A stretch of DNA of 25,749 nucleotides. Origin: ChocPot-Mid sp043804925. Lineage in GTDB: Bacteria; Bacteroidota; Ignavibacteria; Kapaibacteriales; UBA2268. The DNA is taken from contig JAZDIP010000024.1 in assembly GCA_043804925.1 (NCBI GenBank), forward strand, positions 1 to 25,749. Reading direction: 5' to 3'. A model generated the notes under the pieces. The model saw only the letters and a list, made by a program, of their open reading frames with translations, searched no databases and was not told where the DNA came from. Made by a program: the position numbers and the translations under genes. Within the stretch, counting starts at the first letter, position 1; the number at the start of each line of letters is the position of its first letter. Shown one piece after another: positions 8,651 to 15,915 of this stretch.

Positions 8651-8690
8651 AAAAAAAATTTGCTGAACCGTTAAATCCCGGCTCAGCAAA
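8651..8690 (-). terminator. Intrinsic terminator of the tandem lipoprotein operon
   Basis: On the plus strand tttgctgaacc (from 8659) and ggctcagcaaa (to 8690) form a hairpin with one A-C mismatch. Read on the minus strand it is followed by a U tract (plus-strand a's at 8651-8658). It lies about 60 bases beyond the stop codon of the lipoprotein gene at 8748 and ahead of nadE. Confidence 0.75.
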
Positions 8691-8747
8691 TAGTTCAACG
8701 TTTCATTTTCTCCCAATAGCTAATAACTATCATCTAATAGCTAATTG

Positions 8748-9539
8748 CTATTCTGCAATATAATAATCCAACAATATTTGCTCTGTACCCGGCATCCGGA
8801 AAAATTCAGATCCCATTAACTCAATTACCATAGGATTCATTACCTGTTTTACCAGACCAATATTTTCAGCAAAATAATATATTGATTCAACAGTAAAAGG
8901 TATTTGAATTGTAATCCCTAAATAAAGTGAATTACCACCATATATATAACTAACTTTAAACTTTTTTGCACTTACAGTTTTATCCATATTGGTTCCATAA
9001 GTAACATCCTCAATACCCTCATTTTCTGCTTTAATTTCAAATTCATCGTTAAGTATAACCGTGAATCCTGATACTTGTAATTCTACACTGTCTATATCCT
9101 GCTTAAATAATGTCCATTCTGTTCCAGATTCATCAGATAATTTATACCATGTCAAAGGTATATCAATTGGAAATGAAAAATTCAAAGGTGGTAATAATTT
9201 AAAATATTCGAAAACCTGTGTTTTTGTTGTATAATAAAATTTGTTATCTTCAATTTTATTTCCAAGCAAATCTTGTATATTGAAGATATAAGCTAACTTA
9301 CCTTCTTGAGTTACTGTATCTCCTATTATATATTTTGAATTGAATTCTGTTGTATCAATCTTGTTACCATCTCTATCAAGAGTATAATTTGTATAAGTCC
9401 ACCAAGAACCAACTTTCAAAGGGAAATACTTATTCGATGGGTCATTGTTCACAGGCGGTTTTACCGGGTCTTCGGAACAAGAATAGAAGATAATTCCTAA
9501 GAACATTATCATGAGAGAGTTAATCAATATTTTTTTCAT
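8748..9539 (-). CDS. Lipoprotein, 'FPLKVGSWWTY' type, tandem copy 2
   Basis: A 263-residue lipoprotein. The signal peptide of about 20 residues ends with IIFYSC, giving Cys21 as lipidation site, and then a proline-rich linker. The mature part starts with NKYFPLKVGSWWTYTNYTLD, a signature often seen at the start of secreted beta-rich proteins of unknown function in Bacteroidota and Ignavibacteria. The C-terminal half includes YYFAENIGLVKQV, also seen in the upstream neighbour. A strong Shine-Dalgarno sequence (aaggag) lies eight bases before the ATG. It follows the related gene at 9557-10384 by 17 bases, so both are in one operon, which ends at the terminator at 8651-8690. Function not recognised. 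Confidence 0.8.
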   Translation of the reverse strand: MKKILINSLMIMFLGIIFYSCSEDPVKPPVNNDPSNKYFPLKVGSWWTYTNYTLDRDGNKIDTTEFNSKYIIGDTVTQEGKLAYIFNIQDLLGNKIEDNKFYYTTKTQVFEYFKLLPPLNFSFPIDIPLTWYKLSDESGTEWTLFKQDIDSVELQVSGFTVILNDEFEIKAENEGIEDVTYGTNMDKTVSAKKFKVSYIYGGNSLYLGITIQIPFTVESIYYFAENIGLVKQVMNPMVIELMGSEFFRMPGTEQILLDYYIAE

Positions 9540-9556
9540 AAAAAAAACTCCTTAAT

Positions 9557-10384
9557 TTATTTAATATTAAATTTTATTAATTTCGATTGATATCCGGGCA
9601 AATTGATATTGCCGACAACCGGGAAAGAAAGGGCTGATGAACTTAATGTTTCAAACACGAGCCCAATATCATTTGCATAGTACTGATACAATTCACGCTC
9701 TATACCTATATTGATATTCCCAAAAAGCGGAATAGTCAAATCTGCGTCAAATTCAAAAGTAATTAGATATTCATCAGCTACAATAGATTTTCCGTTAACA
9801 TTTAATGTCTCTTTACCTTCCCATGAAGCAAGAACATCTATTTTGCCATTTAATTTAACAAAAGGTAAATTCGGAATCGAAACATCCTCCAAATTCATTC
9901 TGTATATTCTCCATAAATCATCATCAGGGTCAACAATTTTTATCCATTCACTGTCCGAGAAATTCACTAATTGATAAGGCATTCCCTGAAAAAACTTTGA
10001 AAGATAGGTTTGGAGTGAATAAAGCTTATTCCCTTCGATTGCATAATAGAATTCACCTGCTTTCTGGTAATTTAAACCAGAACGGCTATATCTGACAAAT
10101 TGTTTGGCTTTTTTGTTGGCTTTCATCAATTCTGACTCGACAATTATCGAATCAATTGATAAAGAAGTCAGTTCTATCCTGTCCAATGTATCCAAATCAT
10201 AAGTTTCATATATCCAATACGAACCGATTTGGTCGGGAAAATATCTTACTTTATTTTTAACGGTATTCCCGTTACTTTCAGTATCATCATAATAAGGAGA
10301 ATTGGGATATCGCTCTGAACAAGCAATTAATCCAAATATTATTAATGCCGGAATTAGTATTTTTTTTATCATATTGTATCCCAT
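9557..10384 (-). CDS. Lipoprotein, 'FPLKVGSWWTY' type, tandem copy 1
   Basis: A 275-residue lipoprotein with lipobox FGLIAC (Cys22 from the first Met). The mature region contains RYFPDQIGSYWIYETYDLD, the counterpart of the signature in the next gene, and later YYANDIGLVFETLS matching YYFAENIGLVKQV, so the two are paralogues that have diverged strongly. Both end a few residues after a short hydrophobic strand. An alternative start at the fifth codon (ATG at 10370-10372) is preceded by gggatac and would give a more usual signal peptide, MIKKILIPALIIFG. It is probably the middle gene of an operon that starts with the membrane protein at 10458. The substrate or partner is unknown. Confidence 0.78.
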   Translation of the reverse strand: MGYNMIKKILIPALIIFGLIACSERYPNSPYYDDTESNGNTVKNKVRYFPDQIGSYWIYETYDLDTLDRIELTSLSIDSIIVESELMKANKKAKQFVRYSRSGLNYQKAGEFYYAIEGNKLYSLQTYLSKFFQGMPYQLVNFSDSEWIKIVDPDDDLWRIYRMNLEDVSIPNLPFVKLNGKIDVLASWEGKETLNVNGKSIVADEYLITFEFDADLTIPLFGNINIGIERELYQYYANDIGLVFETLSSSALSFPVVGNINLPGYQSKLIKFNIK

Positions 10385-10457
10385 TAAATAATGTATTTCA
10401 ACGTTTTTAAACTAACTATATTTTAATGATTTAGTAAAATCAATCTTTTGATAATAT

Positions 10458-11015
10458 TCAATTTAATACTTTTTTAGTCCTAAAAATAATACAAATATAT
10501 GCACTCAAACAAAATGTTACGATAATTTGTATATAAACCGGTGTTGATATTAACCCGGAATCCAATAGCAGCATATTAATCAGAGCGAATTTTAATAAGT
10601 AATATAAAGATTTACTTATTATTATTGATAAAAACACTGAAATAAATAAATTGACGTGACTAATATTCAAAACCTGATTAGATTTTTTACCGCTTATTAT
10701 GTTCAATATGAAAAAGTATAACCAAACATTCATTATAAGTTCAAGCATAACTATTGAAAATTTTGGAAATACGGGATGACCGGAGAATAGAAATGAGACT
10801 AAAGGCAATGTAAAAGCCAGCATATATGCATTTGTTTTATTCGTATGTACAATTGCCAATATGAGAATAATTCGCATAGGTTCAATCAAATAAACCGGGA
10901 AACTAAGCAAATGTGAAAAAGATGGAATAAAGTAAATAGCCGTTATAAATATTATATCCAATAATATCGTTTGCGTATTTATAAATTTCCAATCTTTTGT
11001 TAAAGTGATTCTCAT
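10458..11015 (-). CDS. Six-helix membrane protein, ECF transporter S-component-like
   Basis: A 185-residue hydrophobic protein with about six predicted membrane helices (roughly 16-34, 38-56, 63-82, 86-108, 118-140, 155-178). The segment IEPMRIILILAIVHTNKTNA followed by LPLVSFLFSGHPVFPK resembles small ECF-type vitamin-uptake S components found in Bacteroidota, which capture a vitamin and dock with a shared EcfAAT module. No ATPase or EcfT gene is present, which is normal for group II systems. The identification rests on overall pattern and memory of family members, so it is tentative and no substrate can be proposed. The gene is divergent from the DUF362 gene, with 138 AT-rich bases between that must hold both promoters. 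Confidence 0.55.
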   Translation of the reverse strand: MRITLTKDWKFINTQTILLDIIFITAIYFIPSFSHLLSFPVYLIEPMRIILILAIVHTNKTNAYMLAFTLPLVSFLFSGHPVFPKFSIVMLELIMNVWLYFFILNIISGKKSNQVLNISHVNLFISVFLSIIISKSLYYLLKFALINMLLLDSGLISTPVYIQIIVTFCLSAYICIIFRTKKVLN

Positions 11016-11153
11016 TATTTGAATATCCTAAAAAAAATTATACAATAATTATTTAAATTAATCAAAAGTATATTAAAATAAAAGAAAATAATTTTTTTTT
11101 GTTATTTTGTGTAAATGCGTTTGACGTAAAATTACTTATGAAAATATTTATTA

Positions 11154-12083
11154 ATGGATTTTAATATGGCAGGAAAGTTAAACAGACGTGATTTTTTAAA
11201 GGCAGGTATTGCAACAGGCATCGTTGCTGTCAGCGGGTTAAACCCAAGCAGTAAGATTTTTGCAAATTCGGATTTACCTTTTGACCTCGTTGCTGTCAAA
11301 GGCGGTGAAGCAGACGATATGTTCGATAAAGGGATAGAAGCTTTGGGAGGAATGAGTAAATTTGTCAAAAAAGGACATAAGGTTGTTGTGAAACCGAATA
11401 TTGGATGGGATGTCAGTCCCGAACGTGCCGGCAATACAAATCCTAAATTGGTAAAAAGGATAATCGAACATTGCTTCAAAGCAGGTGCAAAAGACGTCTA
11501 TGTGTTTGACCATACTTGCGATGATTGGAGAATGACTTATAAAACAAGCGGTATAGAATATGCTGTAAAATCGGTGGGTGGAAAGATTGTTTCGGGAGCT
11601 TCTGAAAAATACTATCGAAAGATTACATTCCCTAAAGGAAAAAGTTTGAAAGAGGATAAAGTCCATCAATTAATTCTCGATTCCGATGTTTATATTAATG
11701 TCCCCATATTGAAAAATCACGGTTCTGCCAAATTAACGATGTGCCTAAAAAACCAGATGGGATGTAACTGGGACAGAAGATATTGGCATAAAAATGACCT
11801 ACAGCAGTGTATAGCAGATTTCGCTACAAGAATAAAACCTGATTTGAATATTGTAGATGCCTACCGTATAATGCAGACTCATGGACCAAGAGGAGTTTCG
11901 GTTGAAGATGTGACTTTGCTAAAAGCACAAATCATTTCTACAGATATGGTAGCCGCAGATGCTGCTGCAACAAAATTTTTCGGTTTGGAGCCAAAAGATA
12001 TTCCTCATGTCAGAATTGCTCACGAAATGGGAATTGGCAATATGGAAATCGAAAAGCTGAGAATAAAAAGAATCCGGATGTAA
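11154..12083 (+). CDS. DUF362 protein with Tat signal peptide
   Basis: A 309-residue exported protein. Its N-terminus carries a twin-arginine signal: N10-R11-R12-D-F-L-K followed by the hydrophobic AGIATGIVAVSGL, so it should be folded before export, as expected for a cofactor-binding protein. The mature region is the DUF362 domain, with KVVVKPNIGWD, NTNPKLVKRIIEHCFKAGAK, VYINVPILKNHG and the diagnostic LTMCLKNQMGCNWDRRYWH. DUF362 proteins often occur with ferredoxin-type proteins and their biochemical role is unclear. The next gene, eight bases downstream, is a polyferredoxin, so the two are an operon and presumably act together in an extracytoplasmic redox step. A second ATG at 11166 would keep the Tat motif. 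No strong Shine-Dalgarno sequence is present. Confidence 0.9.
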   Translation: MDFNMAGKLNRRDFLKAGIATGIVAVSGLNPSSKIFANSDLPFDLVAVKGGEADDMFDKGIEALGGMSKFVKKGHKVVVKPNIGWDVSPERAGNTNPKLVKRIIEHCFKAGAKDVYVFDHTCDDWRMTYKTSGIEYAVKSVGGKIVSGASEKYYRKITFPKGKSLKEDKVHQLILDSDVYINVPILKNHGSAKLTMCLKNQMGCNWDRRYWHKNDLQQCIADFATRIKPDLNIVDAYRIMQTHGPRGVSVEDVTLLKAQIISTDMVAADAAATKFFGLEPKDIPHVRIAHEMGIGNMEIEKLRIKRIRM

Positions 12084-12090
12084 ATTTGTT

Positions 12091-13632
12091 ATGAATTACA
12101 AGAAGCTAAAGAAAATCAGGGTTTATATCTCATTGTTATTCTTTATTGCAACATGTCTTATATTTGTTGATATCTATCGTTTATTCCCTGTTGAAATTTA
12201 TTCAGTTGTTTTACACCTTCAGTTCATACCTTCTTTGGTTGAATTTGTTAGTAGTCCTGCATTTGCTTTAGCGGGATTCATCATCGTCCTCATTTTGACT
12301 TTACTTATTGGTAGAGTCTATTGCTCCAGTATATGCCCTTTGGGAACTCTTATGGATATTATTACCCGCATCAGGTTCAAATTCTTCAAGAGACAAAAGT
12401 ACATATACAAAAAACCTCAAAATTTTCTGAGGTATTCGCTGTTATCAATTACAATTCTGGCTTGGTTCTTCGGATTTTTTTCGTTTGTAATTTTACTTGA
12501 CCCATACAGCATTTTTGGAAGAATACTGAATACAATGTTTCTACCTGTCATTATATTTCTTAATAACTCCATAACAGCTTTACTCGAATTATTCGACATT
12601 TTTACTTTAATCAACATTAACTATTTTACTATTCCATGGTTTGTTTTAGCTATATCAGTTATCTATCTTTTTACAATTCTGGTTTTCTCTTTTTTTTATG
12701 GAAGACAATACTGTAATCTTATCTGTCCAGTAGGTACATTTTTGGGTTTTTTCTCAAAGTTTTCCCTTTTCAAAATCAGTTTTGACAAAGATAAATGCAA
12801 TCAATGCGGTTCTTGTGAAATAGTCTGTAAGGCCTATTGTATTGATGCAGGCATTATGAAACTTGATTTTGACCGATGTGTATCATGTTACAATTGTATG
12901 AAGGTCTGTCCTGAATCCGGCTTTCGTTATGAATATTCATTTGCCAAACCGAAACAGGATTATGATTCTAAAAGAAGGGAAGTAATTATCAAATCATCTG
13001 CTATGGTTCTGACTTTAAGTTGTTTTACTTCATGCTCCGAACATCAGACAAAAGATGAAGTAAAGAAATTGAATGTTTCGCAATTTCCGGTTATACCTCC
13101 AGGAGCCATATCCTTAAGACATTTCAATGATACCTGCACAGCTTGTTATATTTGCGTGAGTGCTTGTCCGACAGACGTAATTCAGCCGACATTTTTAGAT
13201 TTCGGTTTGTCGGGAATTTTACATCCGAAAATGGATTACTGGAAAAGTTTTTGCAACTACGACTGCACAAAATGTACTGAGGTCTGTCCTACAGGCGCTC
13301 TTCTACCTCTCAGCATGGAACAAAAGCATTTGACTCAAATAGGAAAAGTTAAGTTTGTTAAAAAGGATTGTGTTGTCGAAACCGAGAAAAAGGATTGCGG
13401 AGCATGTGCCGAACATTGCCCGACAAAAGCAGTTCAGATGGTCCCTTATGGAAAATTAACCATCCCTGAAGTAACAGAAGACATCTGTATTGGTTGTGGT
13501 GCCTGCGAATTTGCATGCCCGACAAAACCAAAAAAAGCAATATATGTAGAATCCAATCCTGTCCACAGAAAAGCAAAGAAGCCGAAACCGGAAAAGAAGA
13601 AGAAAATCGAAACAGAAGAGTTCCCGTTTTGA
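12091..13632 (+). CDS. NapH-NapG-like fusion polyferredoxin with internal Tat segment
   Basis: A 513-residue iron-sulfur membrane protein. Residues 1-220 resemble NapH: about four membrane helices with two CxxxCP motifs, GRVYCSSICPLGTL and GRQYCNLICPVGTF. Two [4Fe-4S] motifs follow (CNQCGSCEIVCK and CVSCYNCMKVCP), expected on the cytoplasmic side. At residues 293-315 there is a twin-arginine motif (S293-K-R295-R296-E-V-I) and a short hydrophobic helix ending in two cysteines (C311, C315). The rest contains four more cluster motifs in the NapG pattern: CTACYICVSACP, CNYDCTKCTEVCP, CVVE...CGACAEHCP and CIGCGACEFACP, then a lysine-rich tail. The likely role is quinol oxidation and electron transfer to a periplasmic acceptor. 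It overlaps no other gene and follows DUF362 in an operon. The fusion and topology are inferences from motif order. Confidence 0.9.
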   Translation: MNYKKLKKIRVYISLLFFIATCLIFVDIYRLFPVEIYSVVLHLQFIPSLVEFVSSPAFALAGFIIVLILTLLIGRVYCSSICPLGTLMDIITRIRFKFFKRQKYIYKKPQNFLRYSLLSITILAWFFGFFSFVILLDPYSIFGRILNTMFLPVIIFLNNSITALLELFDIFTLININYFTIPWFVLAISVIYLFTILVFSFFYGRQYCNLICPVGTFLGFFSKFSLFKISFDKDKCNQCGSCEIVCKAYCIDAGIMKLDFDRCVSCYNCMKVCPESGFRYEYSFAKPKQDYDSKRREVIIKSSAMVLTLSCFTSCSEHQTKDEVKKLNVSQFPVIPPGAISLRHFNDTCTACYICVSACPTDVIQPTFLDFGLSGILHPKMDYWKSFCNYDCTKCTEVCPTGALLPLSMEQKHLTQIGKVKFVKKDCVVETEKKDCGACAEHCPTKAVQMVPYGKLTIPEVTEDICIGCGACEFACPTKPKKAIYVESNPVHRKAKKPKPEKKKKIETEEFPF

Positions 13633-13662
13633 AATTGTGGAGTAAAAAATACTAATTTTCAT

Positions 13663-13747
13663 AATTATTTTCACTTTTTTTCGAAAAAAGTGTAACATTT
13701 TCGATTCTCATGTGTTATATAAGTAGAAACTGTGCAAATTTTGAAAA
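13663..13747 (+). repeat. 85-base intergenic element, copy 1
   Basis: By hand alignment about 78 of 85 positions match copy 2 at 20291-20375, and the last 35 bases (tgttatataagtagaaactg... to gaaaa) are identical. The left part contains a hairpin, cactttttt and aaaaaagtg around a small loop, retained in both copies although the loop bases differ. The copy begins 31 bases after the polyferredoxin stop codon. The hairpin may work as a terminator; the conserved right half is not explained by that. Confidence 0.8.
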
Positions 13748-13800
13748 TGTTATTTTTGAGATTTGTAAAATATTTCGTATATATGACTAAAGAGTAGTTA

Positions 13801-13855
13801 CAAACTCCTAAAAGTTTGAAGTAAATAGGTTTATATTGCCGGAGAGCAATATAAA
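13801..13855. repeat. Two consecutive hairpins (REP-like)
   Basis: caaact at 13801-13806 pairs with agtttg at 13813-13818. Immediately after, tttatattgc (13830-13839) pairs perfectly with gcaatataaa (13846-13855) around a six-base loop, cggaga. No U tract follows on the plus strand, so a simple terminator is unlikely. The role is unknown. Confidence 0.55.
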
Positions 13856-13885
13856 AAGGACATTGCATTTATGCTCTTTTATGCT

Positions 13886-13912
13886 GTCATTGCGAACGGA
13901 GTGAAGCAATCT
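13886..13912. repeat. REP-like sequence gtcattgcga...agcaatct, copy 1
   Basis: gtcattgcgaacggagtgaa followed by gcaatct. The ends attgc/gcaat pair. A longer variant lies in the opposite orientation at 15697-15729. The motif is a widely dispersed intergenic repeat in many bacterial genomes, as far as I recall. Confidence 0.65.
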
Positions 13913-14032
13913 ATCAGGTATAAAGGAGAAGTTAGAGTTAATATAAATGCCGTGTTCAGAGCTAATGTAGTTGGCTTTTTGCCTTTCCAAAAAAGGCATG
14001 TACCGTTCTTTAGGTTTTTTAATTAATTGTCA

Positions 14033-14193
14033 ATTTTAAAATTTATTAGGGCAACAACGAAAATATTAACTAAACAGCGTAAATCGCCGCATTTAAATAT
14101 TTCTGCAAAAGATTTTGAATCGGGTGCATATCTTTACGGAATAGAAATTGAGGGTAAGATCGTCAAAAGTAAAAAAATGTTAATTATTAAGTA
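14033..14193 (+). pseudogene. Relic of a T9SS sorting domain
   Basis: One frame reads without a stop for about 53 codons and ends at a taa at 14191-14193. Its last 33 residues, including AKDFESGAYLYGIEIEGKIV and then KSKKMLIIK, match the end of a T9SS type A sorting domain (pattern SGxYxYxIxxxGKxxxxKKMxxxK). There is no ATG in frame and the reading frame is closed by a stop just upstream, so this is the 3' end of a cargo gene whose main part has been lost. Between it and the next T9SS gene there are only 67 bases. It could be left over from gene replacement at this site. Confidence 0.72.
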
Positions 14194-14260
14194 ACTTTAT
14201 TGAGAGAATGATTTTTATCAATTATTCTTACATAATTTTTTATTTAATCTTGGAGATAAT

Positions 14261-15574
14261 ATGAAAATATTCATAATAATATATTTTATTTTTCATTTGA
14301 TTTACCCAAATATTTTATTTTCTAAATGGACAGTTTATAATAGGAACAATACTGGTATAGTTGATATATATCAAATTAGTTCGATCACTTCTGATCGATC
14401 CAATAACATGTGGTTTGTTAACGATATGGTAAGCATTATAATGTTTGATGGATTTAAATGGTATGAATTTTTTCCAAGCGATATTGATGGAGATATACCC
14501 AGTTTTAGAAGTGCTACTTCAATTGCTGTTGATTCAAACAACAATATCTGGGTAAGTGATATTTCTGATCAGATTGCAAAATATAATGGTTCAAATTGGT
14601 CAATTTACCAATTTGAAGATAATATTTATTTAAAGTTTACAAATATTGAGGTTGATAAAGACAATAATATTTGGATAGGGTTTGGTAAATGGTGGGGAGG
14701 TGATAATGGGAAATTCCAAGGGATTATGAAATTTGATGGTCAAAATTTCCAAACCTATTCTTTTGTTAACTTTACTTTACCTTCGACGACTTATGATATT
14801 ACTGACATATCTGTTGATAAAAACAATACTGTTTGGGCTATTATTTCATCAAGCTTTTACTCTGGAGAAAAATTTTGTAGTGAGTTAATTAAGTTTGATG
14901 GTTTATCATGGACGGTTTATTATAGATATAATTCTGAACTTAATATACGAGGTGAATGTTACTTAAATGCAGATACTACTGGAAATATATGGATTGTATG
15001 TCCGGAAAATTTTCTAAAATTTGACGGTGAGAATTTTTACGATATGAGTGAACAATTTATTCATCCAAAGTGGTTTTTTCCACAAGCGTTAACGGTTGAT
15101 TACAATAATAATCTTTGGGTTGCTTGTATTGATGGATTATATAAATTTGATCATAAAAAATGGACACATTTTAAGACTAGTGATATTGGAATTTCAGACA
15201 ATGATTTGTTTTCTATTCATGTTGATAAAAAGGGAAATATTTGGATAGGGGGTAATTCTGAAATTGCTGTTTATGAAGAAGATCCAATTCATGTTGAAGA
15301 AAGTGAAACAAATGATAAGGGTATTAAAATAATTCCAAATCCTGTTGAGGATTTAGTTAAACTCAGCTTTCATACAATTATTGAAAATGATGTAAAAATA
15401 TCTCTTTCAAACTATATGGGCAACACCGTAAAAGAATTTAATTTGAATTCTGATGAATTACATAAGACAAACGAAGCGGAACTCGATGTATCCGAATTGC
15501 CTTCCGGTCTTTATTTCGCAACAATAAGAGCCGGCGGGCAGGTACAGACGGAGAAATTCCTCATACTTCGTTAA
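14261..15574 (+). CDS. Secreted propeller-repeat protein with T9SS sorting domain
   Basis: A 437-residue secreted protein. A signal peptide (about 1-21, MKIFIIIYFIFHLIYPNILF) is followed by about six repeats of the two-component-regulator-propeller type, seen as NNNIWVSD, DNNIWIGF, NNTVWAII, TGNIWIVC, NNNLWVAC and KGNIWIGG, each with a nearby FDG or YNG turn and W-x-x-Y/F strand. They should form a beta-propeller. The C-terminal 80 residues (from IIPNPVEDLVKLSF) are a T9SS type A sorting domain ending in TEKFLILR. The protein is exported or surface-attached; ligand unknown. The Shine-Dalgarno sequence ggag lies eight bases before the ATG. The last 110 bases have a clearly higher G+C content than the rest of the gene. 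Confidence 0.82.
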   Translation: MKIFIIIYFIFHLIYPNILFSKWTVYNRNNTGIVDIYQISSITSDRSNNMWFVNDMVSIIMFDGFKWYEFFPSDIDGDIPSFRSATSIAVDSNNNIWVSDISDQIAKYNGSNWSIYQFEDNIYLKFTNIEVDKDNNIWIGFGKWWGGDNGKFQGIMKFDGQNFQTYSFVNFTLPSTTYDITDISVDKNNTVWAIISSSFYSGEKFCSELIKFDGLSWTVYYRYNSELNIRGECYLNADTTGNIWIVCPENFLKFDGENFYDMSEQFIHPKWFFPQALTVDYNNNLWVACIDGLYKFDHKKWTHFKTSDIGISDNDLFSIHVDKKGNIWIGGNSEIAVYEEDPIHVEESETNDKGIKIIPNPVEDLVKLSFHTIIENDVKISLSNYMGNTVKEFNLNSDELHKTNEAELDVSELPSGLYFATIRAGGQVQTEKFLILR

Positions 15575-15696
15575 GTTTTAAGTTTTAAATTCTAAATTTT
15601 AATTTGAGGACAGCAGACAGGGGTTTTAAATTCTAAATTTTAAATTCTAAATTTTAAATTCTAAGTTCTAAATTTTAAGTTTTAAATTTTAATTTG
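15575..15696. repeat. Tandem AT-word repeat (ttaaattctaaatttt)
   Basis: Several imperfect copies of the words ttttaaattctaaa and taagttttaaatttt, interrupted once by gaggacagcagacagggg. The same words recur at 22536-22600. Nothing coding is visible. Confidence 0.7.
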
Positions 15697-15729
15697 AGAT
15701 TGCTTCGTCACTGCGTTCCTCGCAATGAC
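15697..15729. repeat. REP-like sequence agattgcttcg...cgcaatgac, copy 2
   Basis: Reverse-oriented and six bases longer than the copy at 13886-13912. Arms attgc and gcaat are retained. It sits directly next to the bidirectional hairpin at 15736-15775. Confidence 0.65.
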
Positions 15730-15735
15730 AAAATA

Positions 15736-15775
15736 AAAGAAGTGAAGAATCCAAAACCGGTTTCTTCACTCCTTT
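15736..15775. terminator. Bidirectional terminator hairpin between convergent genes
   Basis: agtgaagaa (15741-15749) is the exact reverse complement of ttcttcact (15762-15770). The stem extends to aaag/cttt with one mismatch. T-rich sequence follows on the plus strand (tttatta), and the minus strand reads cttttatttt beyond the stem, so it can serve both the T9SS gene ending at 15574 and the OmpA-like gene ending at 15916. A close relative is found at 22636-22675. Confidence 0.7.
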
Positions 15776-15804
15776 ATTAGTTCTATTGTACTTTCGTACT
15801 ATAG

Positions 15805-15852
15805 CTTTCTGTCCTTCAGTCTTTCTGTCCTTCCGTCTTTCTGTCCTTCTAT
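15805..15852. repeat. 8-base polypyrimidine tandem repeat, copy 1
   Basis: Six tandem units of the form cttt/ccttYYgt: ctttctgt, ccttcagt, ctttctgt, ccttccgt, ctttctgt, ccttctat. A CT-rich tail continues to about 15915, next to the OmpA-like stop codon. The related array at 22687-22783 is longer. Confidence 0.8.
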
Positions 15853-15915
15853 ATTCTACATTCTGCATTCTACACTTTCCCTTTTCCCTTCTCCCTTCTC
15901 CTTTCTCCCTGCTCT

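Larger units (their letters stand above)
13633..14260. other. Gene-free stretch with hairpins, REP copy and T9SS relic
   Basis: This 628-base stretch has no intact gene. In order it holds the 85-base element at 13663-13747, two hairpins at 13801-13818 and 13830-13855, a REP-like sequence at 13886-13912, a short hairpin tgcctt/aaggca near 13980-13998 followed by a T-rich run, and the relic of a T9SS sorting domain at 14033-14193. The final part holds the Shine-Dalgarno sequence (ggag, 14252-14255) of the next gene. Confidence 0.7.

Noticed and set aside
13671..13999. Two overlapping minus-strand frames of about 65 codons in the gap before the propeller gene
   Set aside because: They cross hairpins and REP sequences and show no domain or ribosome binding site.
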